A stretch of 64,000 bases of DNA from CmP2 sp052084925. Its GTDB lineage: Bacteria > Actinomycetota > Actinomycetes > Actinomycetales > Micrococcaceae. Positions 36,910 through 45,275 of this stretch are shown piece after piece; position 1 is the first letter of the stretch, and every line of letters starts with the position of its first letter. The stretch covers positions 124,001 through 188,000 of the forward strand of contig JBQDEV010000001.1 in the NCBI GenBank assembly GCA_052084925.1, in the 5' to 3' direction. Position numbers and translations under genes: made by a program. The notes under the pieces were generated by a model. That model saw only the letters and a program-made list of their open reading frames with translations, was not told the origin of the DNA and made no database searches.

Positions 36910-38529
36910 GTGCAGGAAGCACTGAACAAAACCGACGTCGCCGTTATTGGGGCCAGCCTAGGAGGAGTCTCCGCAACCATCGCCGCACTAAAACGTGGCG
37001 CAACGGTGACCCTCGTCGCCGCTCATCATTGGCTCGGAGGCCAGCTCACCGTGCAAGGAGTTCCCCTTGATGAGCATCCTTGGGCAGATACCGGCCTCGG
37101 TTCGAGCACCTATCAGGAGCTGCGGTCGAGAATTAGGCACTACTACCGCCGCAATTTCCCGGTCACGCATTCAGCCATGCAGGAAGTGGCGTTCAACCCC
37201 GGACAGGGAAACATCTCCACCCTCACCCATGAACCAAGCGTCGCTGCCGCAGTGTTGGAAGAAATGCTGCAGCCGTGGCTATCCTCCGGCAAGCTGCGCC
37301 TGCTCCGGCGCGCTGAAGTCACGGAAGCGGAGGTGAGAGACAACCGCATCGTATCGCTCGGCGCGATCGACGATAACGGCAGCGAATTTATCGTTGCGGC
37401 TGACACCTTCGTCGACGCCACGGAGCTGGGTGATGTGTTGCCCCTCGTCGGCGCAGATCATGTCATTGGCGCCGAGTCGCGGTCTGACACCGGGGAGTTG
37501 CATGCTTTGGACGTCGCGGACCCATTGGAACAGCAAGCTGTCACCTGGTGCTTCGCTGTCGATTTTCGGCACGGTGAGGACCATACGATCTCTCGCCCCG
37601 CACAGTACGAGCGGTGGCGAAACATCCAGATTCCCAGCTGGCCGGGACCACAGTTCTCGTGGGTCGTCAGTGATCACGTCACCCACGAGCCTCGCGAGCG
37701 CCCACTCTTGATCGGCGAGCCTGGGCCCGAGTGGGCCTGGGATCTGTGGCATGCTCGCCGCATCTTTTCACGGTTCCAGTTCGACAACGGATTCGCGGAC
37801 AGCGACGTCACCCTGGCCAACTGGCCGCAGATGGACTATTGGTCTCGCCCTTTCCTCGCTGTTTCGGACGAAGAGCACAACGAAGCTCTCGTCGAGGCTA
37901 AGGAGCTATCCCGGTCGTTCCTCTATTGGATGCAGACGGAGGCTCCGCGATGGGAGGGTGGACACGGATATCCCGAGCTTCGGCTTCGTCCGGACGCACT
38001 GGGAACCAACGATGGTTTCGCCATGGAGCCGTATTTCCGTGACAGCAGACGCCTGCTTGCCGAATTCCGTGTAGTTGAGGAGCACATCGGTGTCGAAGCA
38101 CGAGGCAAGCTAACCGATGCCGAGCGATTCGATGACACCGTAGGAATCGGCGCGTACCGAATCGATATCCACCCGAGCACGCGCGAACGAAACACGGTCG
38201 ATATCGACACACATCCCTACCAGATCCCATTGGGCTCTTTACTGTCGCGCAACGTCGAAAACCTCCTCGCGGGGTGCAAGAACATCGGCACAACGAGAGT
38301 GACCAACGGAGCCTACCGAGTACATCCGACGGAATGGAACATCGGCGAGGCGGCAGGAAGTCTCGCGAGTTTCTGCAAGATTCACCACTCTGCTCCCGCT
38401 CAAGTTCGCAACCAGCCCGAGCTGCTCCGCGCCTTCCAGAACAGTCTGGTGCGCAACGGCGTGGATCTCGAATGGCCAACGTACGGAGCACTCACACCGA
38501 CCAGCCGCAATGGATGGAGAGAAAATTAA
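36910..38529 (+). CDS. FAD-dependent oxidoreductase (FAD_oxidored family), first of a pair
   Basis: A 539-residue flavoprotein. The dinucleotide fold is at the N-terminus (DVAVIGASLGGVSATIAALKRGATVTLV), and an HHWLGGQLTVQG stretch follows as in PF12831-type enzymes. DTFVDATELGDVLPL and an ENLLAGCKNIGTTRVTNGAYRVHPTEWNIGEAAGSLA segment near the C-terminus are typical of FAD_oxidored. GTG 36910 has AGGAAAGGA upstream. The stop shares one base with the next start (TAATG). The reaction is unknown; oxidation of an imported carboxylate is a reasonable guess from context. Confidence 0.8.
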   Translation: MQEALNKTDVAVIGASLGGVSATIAALKRGATVTLVAAHHWLGGQLTVQGVPLDEHPWADTGLGSSTYQELRSRIRHYYRRNFPVTHSAMQEVAFNPGQGNISTLTHEPSVAAAVLEEMLQPWLSSGKLRLLRRAEVTEAEVRDNRIVSLGAIDDNGSEFIVAADTFVDATELGDVLPLVGADHVIGAESRSDTGELHALDVADPLEQQAVTWCFAVDFRHGEDHTISRPAQYERWRNIQIPSWPGPQFSWVVSDHVTHEPRERPLLIGEPGPEWAWDLWHARRIFSRFQFDNGFADSDVTLANWPQMDYWSRPFLAVSDEEHNEALVEAKELSRSFLYWMQTEAPRWEGGHGYPELRLRPDALGTNDGFAMEPYFRDSRRLLAEFRVVEEHIGVEARGKLTDAERFDDTVGIGAYRIDIHPSTRERNTVDIDTHPYQIPLGSLLSRNVENLLAGCKNIGTTRVTNGAYRVHPTEWNIGEAAGSLASFCKIHHSAPAQVRNQPELLRAFQNSLVRNGVDLEWPTYGALTPTSRNGWREN

Positions 38530-39809
38530 TGACCACCCCCCTCACTGAATCCGACGTCGTGGTCGTCGGAGGCGGCGTTAGCGGAGTCAACGCAGCACTC
38601 GGCGCAGCCCTGACTGGAGCAAGCGTCACACTGATTGAAAAGTCTGGATTCCTCGGCGGAACAGCGACCGGAGGTATGGTGGCGGCGTTCAATGGCTGCT
38701 ATTGGAACGACACCCTCGTCACCGGCGGCACTGCTCGACTCATCTTGGATCGCTTGGAACATCACGGGGGTGGTGCTGGTTTCAAGGACTACACGGCCGG
38801 AAAACTGACAAGTTCGCCGTTGACCTTCAAGGTCTATCCGTTCGATCCAGAGATCCTCAAAATCAGCCTCGATGAACTTCTGCTTGAGCACGGAATTCAG
38901 GTCATTCTTCATGCACACGGGCTGTGCTTCAGCACCGATGACCAGCACTCGTTTGTCACGTTCCTCGGCCCGACGGGAACCCACACGGTCAAGGCAAAAC
39001 AGGTTATCGATGCAAGTTCGGAAGCGATCATTGCAGAATCGGCAGGTGCCACGATCGAGGATTCCCCAGTCGATCAGAGGCAGCCCATGACTTGCATGAT
39101 GCGCGTTGCCGGCGTCGACATTGATGTCTATGGGGCCACAAGCCGAGACCGACGTCGGGAAATCGTCAGCCGAGGCGTCGAGAGCGGAGATTTCTTCTAT
39201 CGGACCGTCGCGCACTCCGAGAGTCCGGCCAATGGAGATACTTTTCTCCTCGTCACGGCCGTGCATGGACTAGACGGACGAGATCCCTTGGGGATATCTG
39301 TTGCCGAAAGGCACGGACGCGAGCAGGCGCTCACCAGCTTGAAGTATCTCATCAAGAATATGCCCGGGTTTGAGAACGCCTCGCTGGTGCAGCTGGCGCC
39401 GTGGATCGGACAGCGGGAATCCGTGCGGGTGCGCGGTGTAGATCGACTCACCGCCGAAGATGTGGCGACTGGAGCAGACCATCCCGAGGCGATTTCCTAT
39501 GGTGGAGGACCGATTGATCGACATGAGGGCGACAGCGTGCACCTCGTCCCCCCAGCCCGGCCGTTCGCGGTTCCTCGCGGTGTGCTGATTCCGCGCGACG
39601 TCTCCAACATGTGCGTCACAGGGCGAACAGTGGGAGTCGAGTCAGGGGCCATGGATGGCCTCCGGCACATGGGCGGAATTATGCCGCTCGGGCACGCGGC
39701 CGGGGTGATCTCTGCGCTGGCTGCAAGCAGCGGAGCCCAACCTGCAGACGTACCGTATGACTCCATCCGAGCAACCCTCATAGATCAGGGCGCCATTCTG
39801 TCGGTGTAG
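38529..39809 (+). CDS. FAD-dependent oxidoreductase (FAD_oxidored family), second of a pair
   Basis: A 426-residue flavoprotein with the classical GGGVSGVNAALGAALTGASVTLIEKSGFLGGTATGGMV start, where GxGxxG and the FLGGTAT loop are typical of FAD_oxidored. SNMCVTGRTVGVESGAMDGLRHMGGIMPLGHAAGV near the C-terminus contacts the cofactor. ATG 38529 overlaps the preceding stop by one base, so translation is coupled. The two oxidoreductases are related but not duplicates: lengths differ and the middle domains diverge. They may form a hetero-complex or act in sequence. Confidence 0.8.
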   Translation: MTTPLTESDVVVVGGGVSGVNAALGAALTGASVTLIEKSGFLGGTATGGMVAAFNGCYWNDTLVTGGTARLILDRLEHHGGGAGFKDYTAGKLTSSPLTFKVYPFDPEILKISLDELLLEHGIQVILHAHGLCFSTDDQHSFVTFLGPTGTHTVKAKQVIDASSEAIIAESAGATIEDSPVDQRQPMTCMMRVAGVDIDVYGATSRDRRREIVSRGVESGDFFYRTVAHSESPANGDTFLLVTAVHGLDGRDPLGISVAERHGREQALTSLKYLIKNMPGFENASLVQLAPWIGQRESVRVRGVDRLTAEDVATGADHPEAISYGGGPIDRHEGDSVHLVPPARPFAVPRGVLIPRDVSNMCVTGRTVGVESGAMDGLRHMGGIMPLGHAAGVISALAASSGAQPADVPYDSIRATLIDQGAILSV

Positions 39810-39815
39810 CTGAAC

Positions 39816-40661
39816 TCAGGCGTTCCAGAGGCCGTAGGAGTCCGCGAGATCGGCGATCTTCTGCGCACGGGCCAGGCGCGGCAGGTAGGAGCCGTCGCCG
39901 ACGGATGCCCCCTGCTCGTGGGCGTAGAGCAGCTCGCGCGCCCACTCGAGTTCGTCGGCCGAGGGGCTCATCGCCTGGTTGATGGCGTCCACCTGGGTGC
40001 GGTTCAGGCACAGCCGTCCCGTCATACCCATGGAGGCGGTGTGGGCCGAGCCGGCGAGCACGGCGGCTTCGTCATCCGTGGCCAGTGGCGGTCCGTCGAT
40101 CGCGCCGGGCAGCTTACCCACACGCGATGCCATCACCAGTTTGGAGCGGGCATACGCCATCGCCATCGGATCGTCGGAGACACCCACGTCCTTACGGAAG
40201 TCATTCGTGCCGAAAGCCAGGCGGAACGTGCCTGGCGCCTTGGCTACATTGTTGGCGTTCTCCACGCCCACCGCCGTCTCGAGCAGTGCCAGCACCGGGG
40301 TACCCGCCCGCAGGCGCATCGCGGTGTAGGTGACCTGCTCGGGCTCCTCAGTCATCGCCAGCATCACGCCGCGCAACCCGTTCAGACCGGAGAGTGCCTC
40401 CAGGTCCTTCGCCCAGTCGTCGGTGCCGGTTCCGGAGATCCGCACCCACGCCGTCATGCCTCCCGAAAGCGCCTCGACCACGTGGCCGCGCGCGTCGTCC
40501 TTCTTGTCATCCGGGACCGAAGCCTCCAGATCGATAATCACCGAGTCCGCCTCGCTGGCCATGCCAGGGGCGTAATCGTCCGGGCGGGCGGCGTTGATGA
40601 GCAGCCAGGTGCGGCTGAGCTTGGCGGGAAGGGAGGCAGCGCGACGATTGCGGATCGACAT
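39816..40661 (-). CDS. HpcH/HpaI- or CitE-like aldolase/lyase
   Basis: A 281-residue TIM-barrel protein. RTWLLINAARPDDY followed by EADSVIIDLEASVPDDKKDDAR is the conserved N-terminal half of the CitE/HpcH class, with Asp and Glu likely to hold the metal. TPVLALLETAVGVENA and RLAFGTNDFRKDVG are the other two landmark strands. Family members cleave citramalyl-, malyl- or beta-hydroxyacyl-CoA, so the reaction is not specified. The gene ends 6 nt from the convergent FAD oxidoreductase. Upstream lies a 12-bp palindrome and then the GntR gene. Confidence 0.8.
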   Translation of the reverse strand: MSIRNRRAASLPAKLSRTWLLINAARPDDYAPGMASEADSVIIDLEASVPDDKKDDARGHVVEALSGGMTAWVRISGTGTDDWAKDLEALSGLNGLRGVMLAMTEEPEQVTYTAMRLRAGTPVLALLETAVGVENANNVAKAPGTFRLAFGTNDFRKDVGVSDDPMAMAYARSKLVMASRVGKLPGAIDGPPLATDDEAAVLAGSAHTASMGMTGRLCLNRTQVDAINQAMSPSADELEWARELLYAHEQGASVGDGSYLPRLARAQKIADLADSYGLWNA

Positions 40662-40762
40662 GCCCCCAGCCTAGTCGACGCCGCCGGGGCGACGGGCCGG
40701 AATGACGCCGATAGGTCGAACGCCACACTGGACACCCCCACCCTCCGACCACCTCTTTGCAT

Positions 40763-40774
40763 GTTGCATGCAAC
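40763..40774. promoter_or_regulatory. Palindrome GTTGCATGCAAC upstream of the CitE-like gene
   Basis: A perfect 12-bp palindrome, with an extra TTGCAT half-site at 40757-40762 just before it. It lies about 100 nt upstream of the CitE-like start and just past the GntR gene stop. FCD-type GntR regulators often bind short palindromes of this kind, so this may be a target of the adjacent regulator. Confidence 0.5.
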
Positions 40775-40813
40775 CTGCTAGTGTTCTGCACACGACGACG
40801 AAGGGAGGGCCGG

Positions 40814-41524
40814 TCAGTGCAGCAGCCAGTCGATGGCAGCGTCAGCGTCCACCGCAGCGAACTCGGGCCGGGAGCGAGTCTCCTGCCGGATGAGCATCTT
40901 CGCGGTGTGCGCGATGTGCCGGGCCACCGCGTCTCCGACCGCCTCGGCGTCACGACGCCGATAGGCGGCCATGATGTCCGTGTGGTCTTCGAAGCACTCC
41001 ATTGCGGTGCGAGAATGCGGCACCGTGCCCATCCCGGTGGAGAGCACGAAGTCGCGCTGCTCCTGCAGCAGGGTGCGCGCCCGATCGTTGCCAGCTCCCG
41101 CCAGCAGGGCACGGTGGAAGTCCCGATCGGCCCGGAGCACCGCCTCGGCATCACCAGTCTCCGCCGCGGCGCCGAACATTTCATAAGCAGACTCGACCGC
41201 CGCTCGAGACTCCGCCGTCCCCAACTCCACCGCCCGGCGAGCCAGCGGCACCTCCAGCATCAGCCGCACCTGGAACACGTCCATCAGCGACTCGACCGAG
41301 GTGCTGCGTACCCGCATCCCGCGGTTCTTCTCGATCTCCACCAGGCCGCGGCGCGCCAGTTCCTGCAGGGCCTCCCGAATCGGCGTCCGGGACACGTTCA
41401 GCTGCCGTCCGAGCTCACCCGCGGTATACAGCTGTCCCGGAACCAGGTCCCCGGCGAGAATCGCGTTCTTCAAGGACTCGGTCGCCTGCTCGGTCAGGCT
41501 CTGGGGACGTTCAACATGCTGCAT
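40814..41524 (-). CDS. GntR-family regulator (FadR/FCD subfamily)
   Basis: A 236-residue regulator with an N-terminal winged helix (SLKNAILAGDLVPGQLYTAGELGRQLNVSRTPIREALQELARRGLVEI) and an all-helical FCD effector domain. His residues in DRDFHRALL and EDHTDIMAAYRRRD fit metal-binding positions of that domain. Substrates are usually carboxylic acids. It lies divergent from lhgO and in the same direction as the CitE-like gene, so it may control both. A CATACT 6 nt before the ATG suggests a leaderless message. Confidence 0.86.
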   Translation of the reverse strand: MQHVERPQSLTEQATESLKNAILAGDLVPGQLYTAGELGRQLNVSRTPIREALQELARRGLVEIEKNRGMRVRSTSVESLMDVFQVRLMLEVPLARRAVELGTAESRAAVESAYEMFGAAAETGDAEAVLRADRDFHRALLAGAGNDRARTLLQEQRDFVLSTGMGTVPHSRTAMECFEDHTDIMAAYRRRDAEAVGDAVARHIAHTAKMLIRQETRSRPEFAAVDADAAIDWLLH

Positions 41525-41537
41525 ACACCCAGTATGC
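41521..41537. promoter_or_regulatory. Inverted repeat GCATAC-ACCCA-GTATGC at the GntR start
   Basis: GCATAC (41521-41526) and GTATGC (41532-41537) flank a 5-nt spacer and overlap both the GntR start codon and its CATACT -10 (41531-41536, minus strand). Binding here would block transcription of the regulator's own gene and could also affect divergent lhgO. Confidence 0.55.
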
Positions 41538-41589
41538 CCCGCTCACTGCCCACCAGCCCATCCAGCCCCGCCACCCCAGGAGAACCCAA

Positions 41590-42807
41590 GTGACTGATCC
41601 GACCAGCCCCCGCAGCTACGCCGTCATCGGCGCCGGCATCAACGGCGCCGCCGTGGCTGCCGAGATCACCCGCCGCCATCCGAGCGCCTCGGTCACCGTG
41701 ATCGAGAAGACCGCCCATGCCGCGGCCCACCAGACCGGCCACAACTCCGGCGTCGTGCATGCGGGGCTCTACTACGAGCCCGGCAGTCTCAAGGCCCGGC
41801 TCTGCCGTCGGGGCGTGGAGCTGATCAGCGACTACGCCCGGCAGCGCGATCTTCCCTACGAGGAGTGCGGCAAGCTCGTCGTCGCCCTCACCGCTGAAGA
41901 GGAAACGCGTCTGCGGCACATCCACGAACGTGCCGTGGCCAATGGGGTGCCTGGCGTGCGTCTCATCGGACCCGAGGAGATCCGCCGCATCGAGCCCAAC
42001 GCGGTCGGCCGCCTCGCCCTGCACTCCCCCACCACCGCCATCATCGACTTCGCCGCGGTGGCCCGCTCTCTGCTCGACGACGTCGTGCGCGCCGGCGGCC
42101 GCGTCCGCTTCAACACCGAGGTGGTCGACATGACCAACGACGACGACGGCTGCGAACTCACCCTGAACGACGGTGCCACCGAGCGCTTCGACGTCGTCAT
42201 CGCCTGCGCCGGGCTGCAGTCCGACCGACTGGCTGCCCTGGCCGGCGGGGCCGAGTACCCGCGCATCGTGCCGTTCTTCGGCCAGTACTCCCAGCTCGAC
42301 TCCGCCCACCGCGACATCCTCCACGGGCTGGTCTACCCGGTACCGGATCCGGCCTACCCGTTCCTCGGGGTACACCTGACCAAGCGCGTCGACGGCGAGA
42401 TGCTGGTCGGCCCCAACGCCTTCCTCTCCCTGGGCCGCGAAAACTACCCGGGCTGGCGGCTCAACGGCGCGGCAGTGCGCGATACCGCGCGCGTCGTGGC
42501 CGACCTCGCGTTCTGGCGCTTCGCCTCCCGGAACCTGCGCGCCGCGGTGCGGGAATTCGGCGCCGTCGTCTCCCGCAAACGCTTCCTTGCCGGTGCCGCG
42601 GACTACGTGCCGAGTCTGAGCGGGGTCTCCTCGACGCCGATCACCCGCGGCATTCGCGCGCAGGCCATGAGCGCCGACGGCGGACTCGTCGACGATTTTG
42701 TGATCGAACAGGTGGGGCGTGCCGTGCTGATCCGCAATGCGCCGTCCCCGGGAGCCACCTCGTCCATGGCGATCGCCGAGCACATCCTCGACCTCGTGGA
42801 GGGCTGA
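41590..42807 (+). CDS. lhgO: L-2-hydroxyglutarate oxidase/dehydrogenase
   Basis: A 405-residue DAO-superfamily flavoenzyme oxidising L-2-hydroxyglutarate to 2-oxoglutarate, usually passing electrons to the quinone pool. YAVIGAGINGAAVAAEITRR is the FAD site; HQTGHNSGVVHAGLYYEPGSLKARLCRRG is diagnostic for LhgO. HLTKRVDGEMLVGPNAFLSLGRE and VLIRNAPSPGATSSMAIAEHI fit as well. GTG 41590 has AGGAGA 8 nt upstream; longer in-frame readings overlap the GntR gene antisense and are not credible. Divergent from the GntR gene. Confidence 0.87.
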   Translation: MTDPTSPRSYAVIGAGINGAAVAAEITRRHPSASVTVIEKTAHAAAHQTGHNSGVVHAGLYYEPGSLKARLCRRGVELISDYARQRDLPYEECGKLVVALTAEEETRLRHIHERAVANGVPGVRLIGPEEIRRIEPNAVGRLALHSPTTAIIDFAAVARSLLDDVVRAGGRVRFNTEVVDMTNDDDGCELTLNDGATERFDVVIACAGLQSDRLAALAGGAEYPRIVPFFGQYSQLDSAHRDILHGLVYPVPDPAYPFLGVHLTKRVDGEMLVGPNAFLSLGRENYPGWRLNGAAVRDTARVVADLAFWRFASRNLRAAVREFGAVVSRKRFLAGAADYVPSLSGVSSTPITRGIRAQAMSADGGLVDDFVIEQVGRAVLIRNAPSPGATSSMAIAEHILDLVEG

Positions 42808-42831
42808 ACCACCCACGGCGCAGACCGCTGA

Positions 42832-42837
42832 TACGAT
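42832..42837 (+). promoter_or_regulatory. Candidate -10 of a leaderless PucR-type gene
   Basis: TACGAT ends 7 nt before ATG 42845, placing the transcription start at the start codon. No ribosome site precedes this ATG. The element lies in the 37-nt gap after lhgO. Confidence 0.4.
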
Positions 42838-42844
42838 GCCGATC

Positions 42845-44023
42845 ATGGGCAAGGACCGTTCGATCGGCGAGGCGAGCGCGCCGCAGTGGGGGTCGCTGTT
42901 GGACGAGCTGGCCGGCGACGAGTCCATCCTCGAGCAGACCGTCAGCGACATCCGCGCCGCCGTGCCTGGCTACGAGAACGTGCCCGCCGACGCACTGAGG
43001 GCCTCGGCCGCGCGCAACATCACCATGAGCGTGCGCATCATCCGCACCGGCTTCTCCCCCAGTCCTGACGACGTCGTCGAAGCCGACACTCTGGCCGCCG
43101 AGCGCTACGACCAGGGCGTGCCTTTGGGTTCCGTGCTCGCCGGATTCCGGGTCTGCCTCTCCATCATCCTGCACCGGCTCCTCGAGGGCGCGCCCCGCAA
43201 CGGCATTCCCACCGAGCAGGTGCTCGCCACCTCCACGCTGCTCTGGGACTTAGGCGATGCCTTCTCCGCGCGCGCCGTCGTCGTCTATCAGAACCGTGAG
43301 GTCTCCCGCGCCCTGGCCGACAACGCCCACCGGGTTGCCTGGATCGGCAACGCGCTGGCCGGAAACCTGCCTCACCGCGACCTGCTGCGCGGTGCGGCGC
43401 TCTATCACGTGCCCACCACCGAACCGTTGCGCGCCATCACCCTGCGCCCCGCCCCGGAGTCCTTCGTGGAGGCTCGGAATCAGCTCGAATCGTGGGCCGA
43501 CGACGCCGACGTCCAGGTCCTCACCGCGGTCCGCGCCGGGGTGTTAGTGGGCATCCTCATCGGGGATCCCGGCGATACCCAGCCCGACCTCGACCTGGCC
43601 ATCGGTGTGGGCCGTCTCGTGCTCATCGACGCGCTGCCCGCCTCCTTCGAGTCCGCCACCCTGGCCCTGCAATCCGCCGAGCGAGTGGGCCTCACCGGTC
43701 TCACCGACCTGGAGCGCCTCTCCTGGCGCCGCGCCGTGGACGCCAGTCCCGAGACCACCGACTACCTCACCGCACTGCACTTGTCGCCGCTCGAGGACAC
43801 CGGCGAATTCGGCGAGCACGTGCTCGAAGCCGTCGAGGCCTACCTCACCCACCGCCTCAGCATCCCGTTGGCGGCGCGGTCCATCCCCGTGCACGTGAAC
43901 ACGCTGCGCTACCGGCTACACCGCTTCAGCGAGCTCACCGGCGCCGACCTGGGTGACGTCAACACCCTCATCGAACTCTCCTGGGTGTTGGCCGCCCGCC
44001 GCGGCAACGCGCCCGAAGCCTGA
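42845..44023 (+). CDS. PucR/CdaR-type helix-turn-helix regulator
   Basis: A 392-residue regulator with no N-terminal ligand domain of a kind I can name and a C-terminal HTH (HVNTLRYRLHRFSELTGADL), the PucR-family hallmark. The middle is a GGDEF-like regulator region seen in this family (LVGILIGDPGDTQPDLDLAIGVGRLVLIDALPASFESATLALQSAE). It follows lhgO on the same strand. Such proteins often activate catabolic genes nearby. ATG 42845 lies 7 nt after TACGAT, so a leaderless start is preferred; ATG 42836 is the alternative. Confidence 0.8.
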   Translation: MGKDRSIGEASAPQWGSLLDELAGDESILEQTVSDIRAAVPGYENVPADALRASAARNITMSVRIIRTGFSPSPDDVVEADTLAAERYDQGVPLGSVLAGFRVCLSIILHRLLEGAPRNGIPTEQVLATSTLLWDLGDAFSARAVVVYQNREVSRALADNAHRVAWIGNALAGNLPHRDLLRGAALYHVPTTEPLRAITLRPAPESFVEARNQLESWADDADVQVLTAVRAGVLVGILIGDPGDTQPDLDLAIGVGRLVLIDALPASFESATLALQSAERVGLTGLTDLERLSWRRAVDASPETTDYLTALHLSPLEDTGEFGEHVLEAVEAYLTHRLSIPLAARSIPVHVNTLRYRLHRFSELTGADLGDVNTLIELSWVLAARRGNAPEA

Positions 44024-44068
44024 ACCGCACCCCCGGCTCCACCGCTTGGGGCTGCACCGGCTCAGGCG

Positions 44069-45256
44069 TCAGCGCGTTCGCGACCCGCCCTTCCCCGCTG
44101 TCTGCTGCAGGCGGTTCATTGCCACCCGCATCGCCCGTGCCCGGTCTTCGGCCTGTGCGATCAGTTCTTCGACGTCGTCGCTGCCTGCAGAAATCTGCTC
44201 GGAAACACTGCGGCAGCGGCGGATGAGGGCATCGATGTCGAAGCCGGAGATCTGCTCCGTTACCCGGCCCTGGGACTCCTCGAGCGCCGCGATCATCTCG
44301 GTAGCGATCTGGGTGAAGTCTGCGCGGCTGACCGGCTGTTCTTCGAGCAACACCGCCGCCACATCGCTCGGATGCTCACAGGTCATCACACCCTTGGCCT
44401 GCTGGATGTTGACCTTGGTCGACGACGGCTTCGGCTCGCCTGTGTTCAGGGTGATCCGAATCTGACGCAGGCCGGGGCCGAAATCGTGCTCACCCTCGAG
44501 CAGCGCATCGCCGATTCCGCTCAGGGAGCGCGGCGGGCTCGCGCTCCCCTTCACAGTGAGCGAGATCTGCACCATGTGTTCAGGCGCGATGTCCTGAAGT
44601 CGGTTCTGCGGCACCTCATGCTCTGACGGCTTCCCGTCTTTGCGCAACCGGGCACTTCTGCGATCCGCAATCTCGAAAAGGTGCCGGATTTCGGCGGACG
44701 GTGTTCCCTTGGCATCGAACCAGGACAATCCGACAAGCCTCGGGTGGTCGCGGACCAGCTCGGCGTCGCCGGGAGCGAGAGGAAACGTGGACTGCAGCTG
44801 CAGCTCCCGCAGCTGCGGAGCCGCGACGAAGGGGGCGAGGCCGTCCTTCATTCCCTTCATCGATCCGAGGTCCAGCCGCCAGAGTTTCGTATGCCGGTCA
44901 AGCGCCGGAACGGATTCCAGCCGCGGCAGAGCGTACAGTTCCAGTTCCTCCAGGCCGGTCAGCTCCTCGAGACCGACCACCTCGCGTAGGCCGCGCACGT
45001 TGCCCACCGAGAGATGGCGCAGACCCGAACAGCCGCGCACATCGATCTGCTCGGCGGAGCTCCCGATGATCACGAGGCTCTCCACCTGTTGCAACTTCGC
45101 CAGTTCGCCGTTGGGAATCCGGCTGGAGCGCAGCGTCAACGACGGCACGTTCAGCTCCGGCATCGACGCGTCGACGTCTACCTTCTCGATGACCACCCGG
45201 GTGCGCTGCCAGCGCTCGAGATCGTCTTCAGCTTTCGGTTGCTGTGCACGGCTCAT
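44069..45256 (-). CDS. Leucine-rich-repeat-like protein with C-terminal coiled coil, function unknown
   Basis: A 395-residue protein with no signal or membrane helix. Residues about 35-150 carry irregular leucine-rich repeats (LQQVESLVIIG, CSGLRHLSVGNVRGL, LTGLEELELYALPRL, HTKLWRLDLGSMKGM, APQLRELQLQSTFPL). The C-terminal 100 residues are Glu/Gln/Arg-rich and predicted coiled coil. I do not recognise a named family. ATG 45256 is chosen; the longer reading overlaps the upstream DUF222 gene by more than 100 nt and is unlikely. It follows the DUF222/HNH gene by 19 nt. Confidence 0.68.
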   Translation of the reverse strand: MSRAQQPKAEDDLERWQRTRVVIEKVDVDASMPELNVPSLTLRSSRIPNGELAKLQQVESLVIIGSSAEQIDVRGCSGLRHLSVGNVRGLREVVGLEELTGLEELELYALPRLESVPALDRHTKLWRLDLGSMKGMKDGLAPFVAAPQLRELQLQSTFPLAPGDAELVRDHPRLVGLSWFDAKGTPSAEIRHLFEIADRRSARLRKDGKPSEHEVPQNRLQDIAPEHMVQISLTVKGSASPPRSLSGIGDALLEGEHDFGPGLRQIRITLNTGEPKPSSTKVNIQQAKGVMTCEHPSDVAAVLLEEQPVSRADFTQIATEMIAALEESQGRVTEQISGFDIDALIRRCRSVSEQISAGSDDVEELIAQAEDRARAMRVAMNRLQQTAGKGGSRTR

Positions 45257-45275
45257 GGAGTCATTGTTGCGCACT

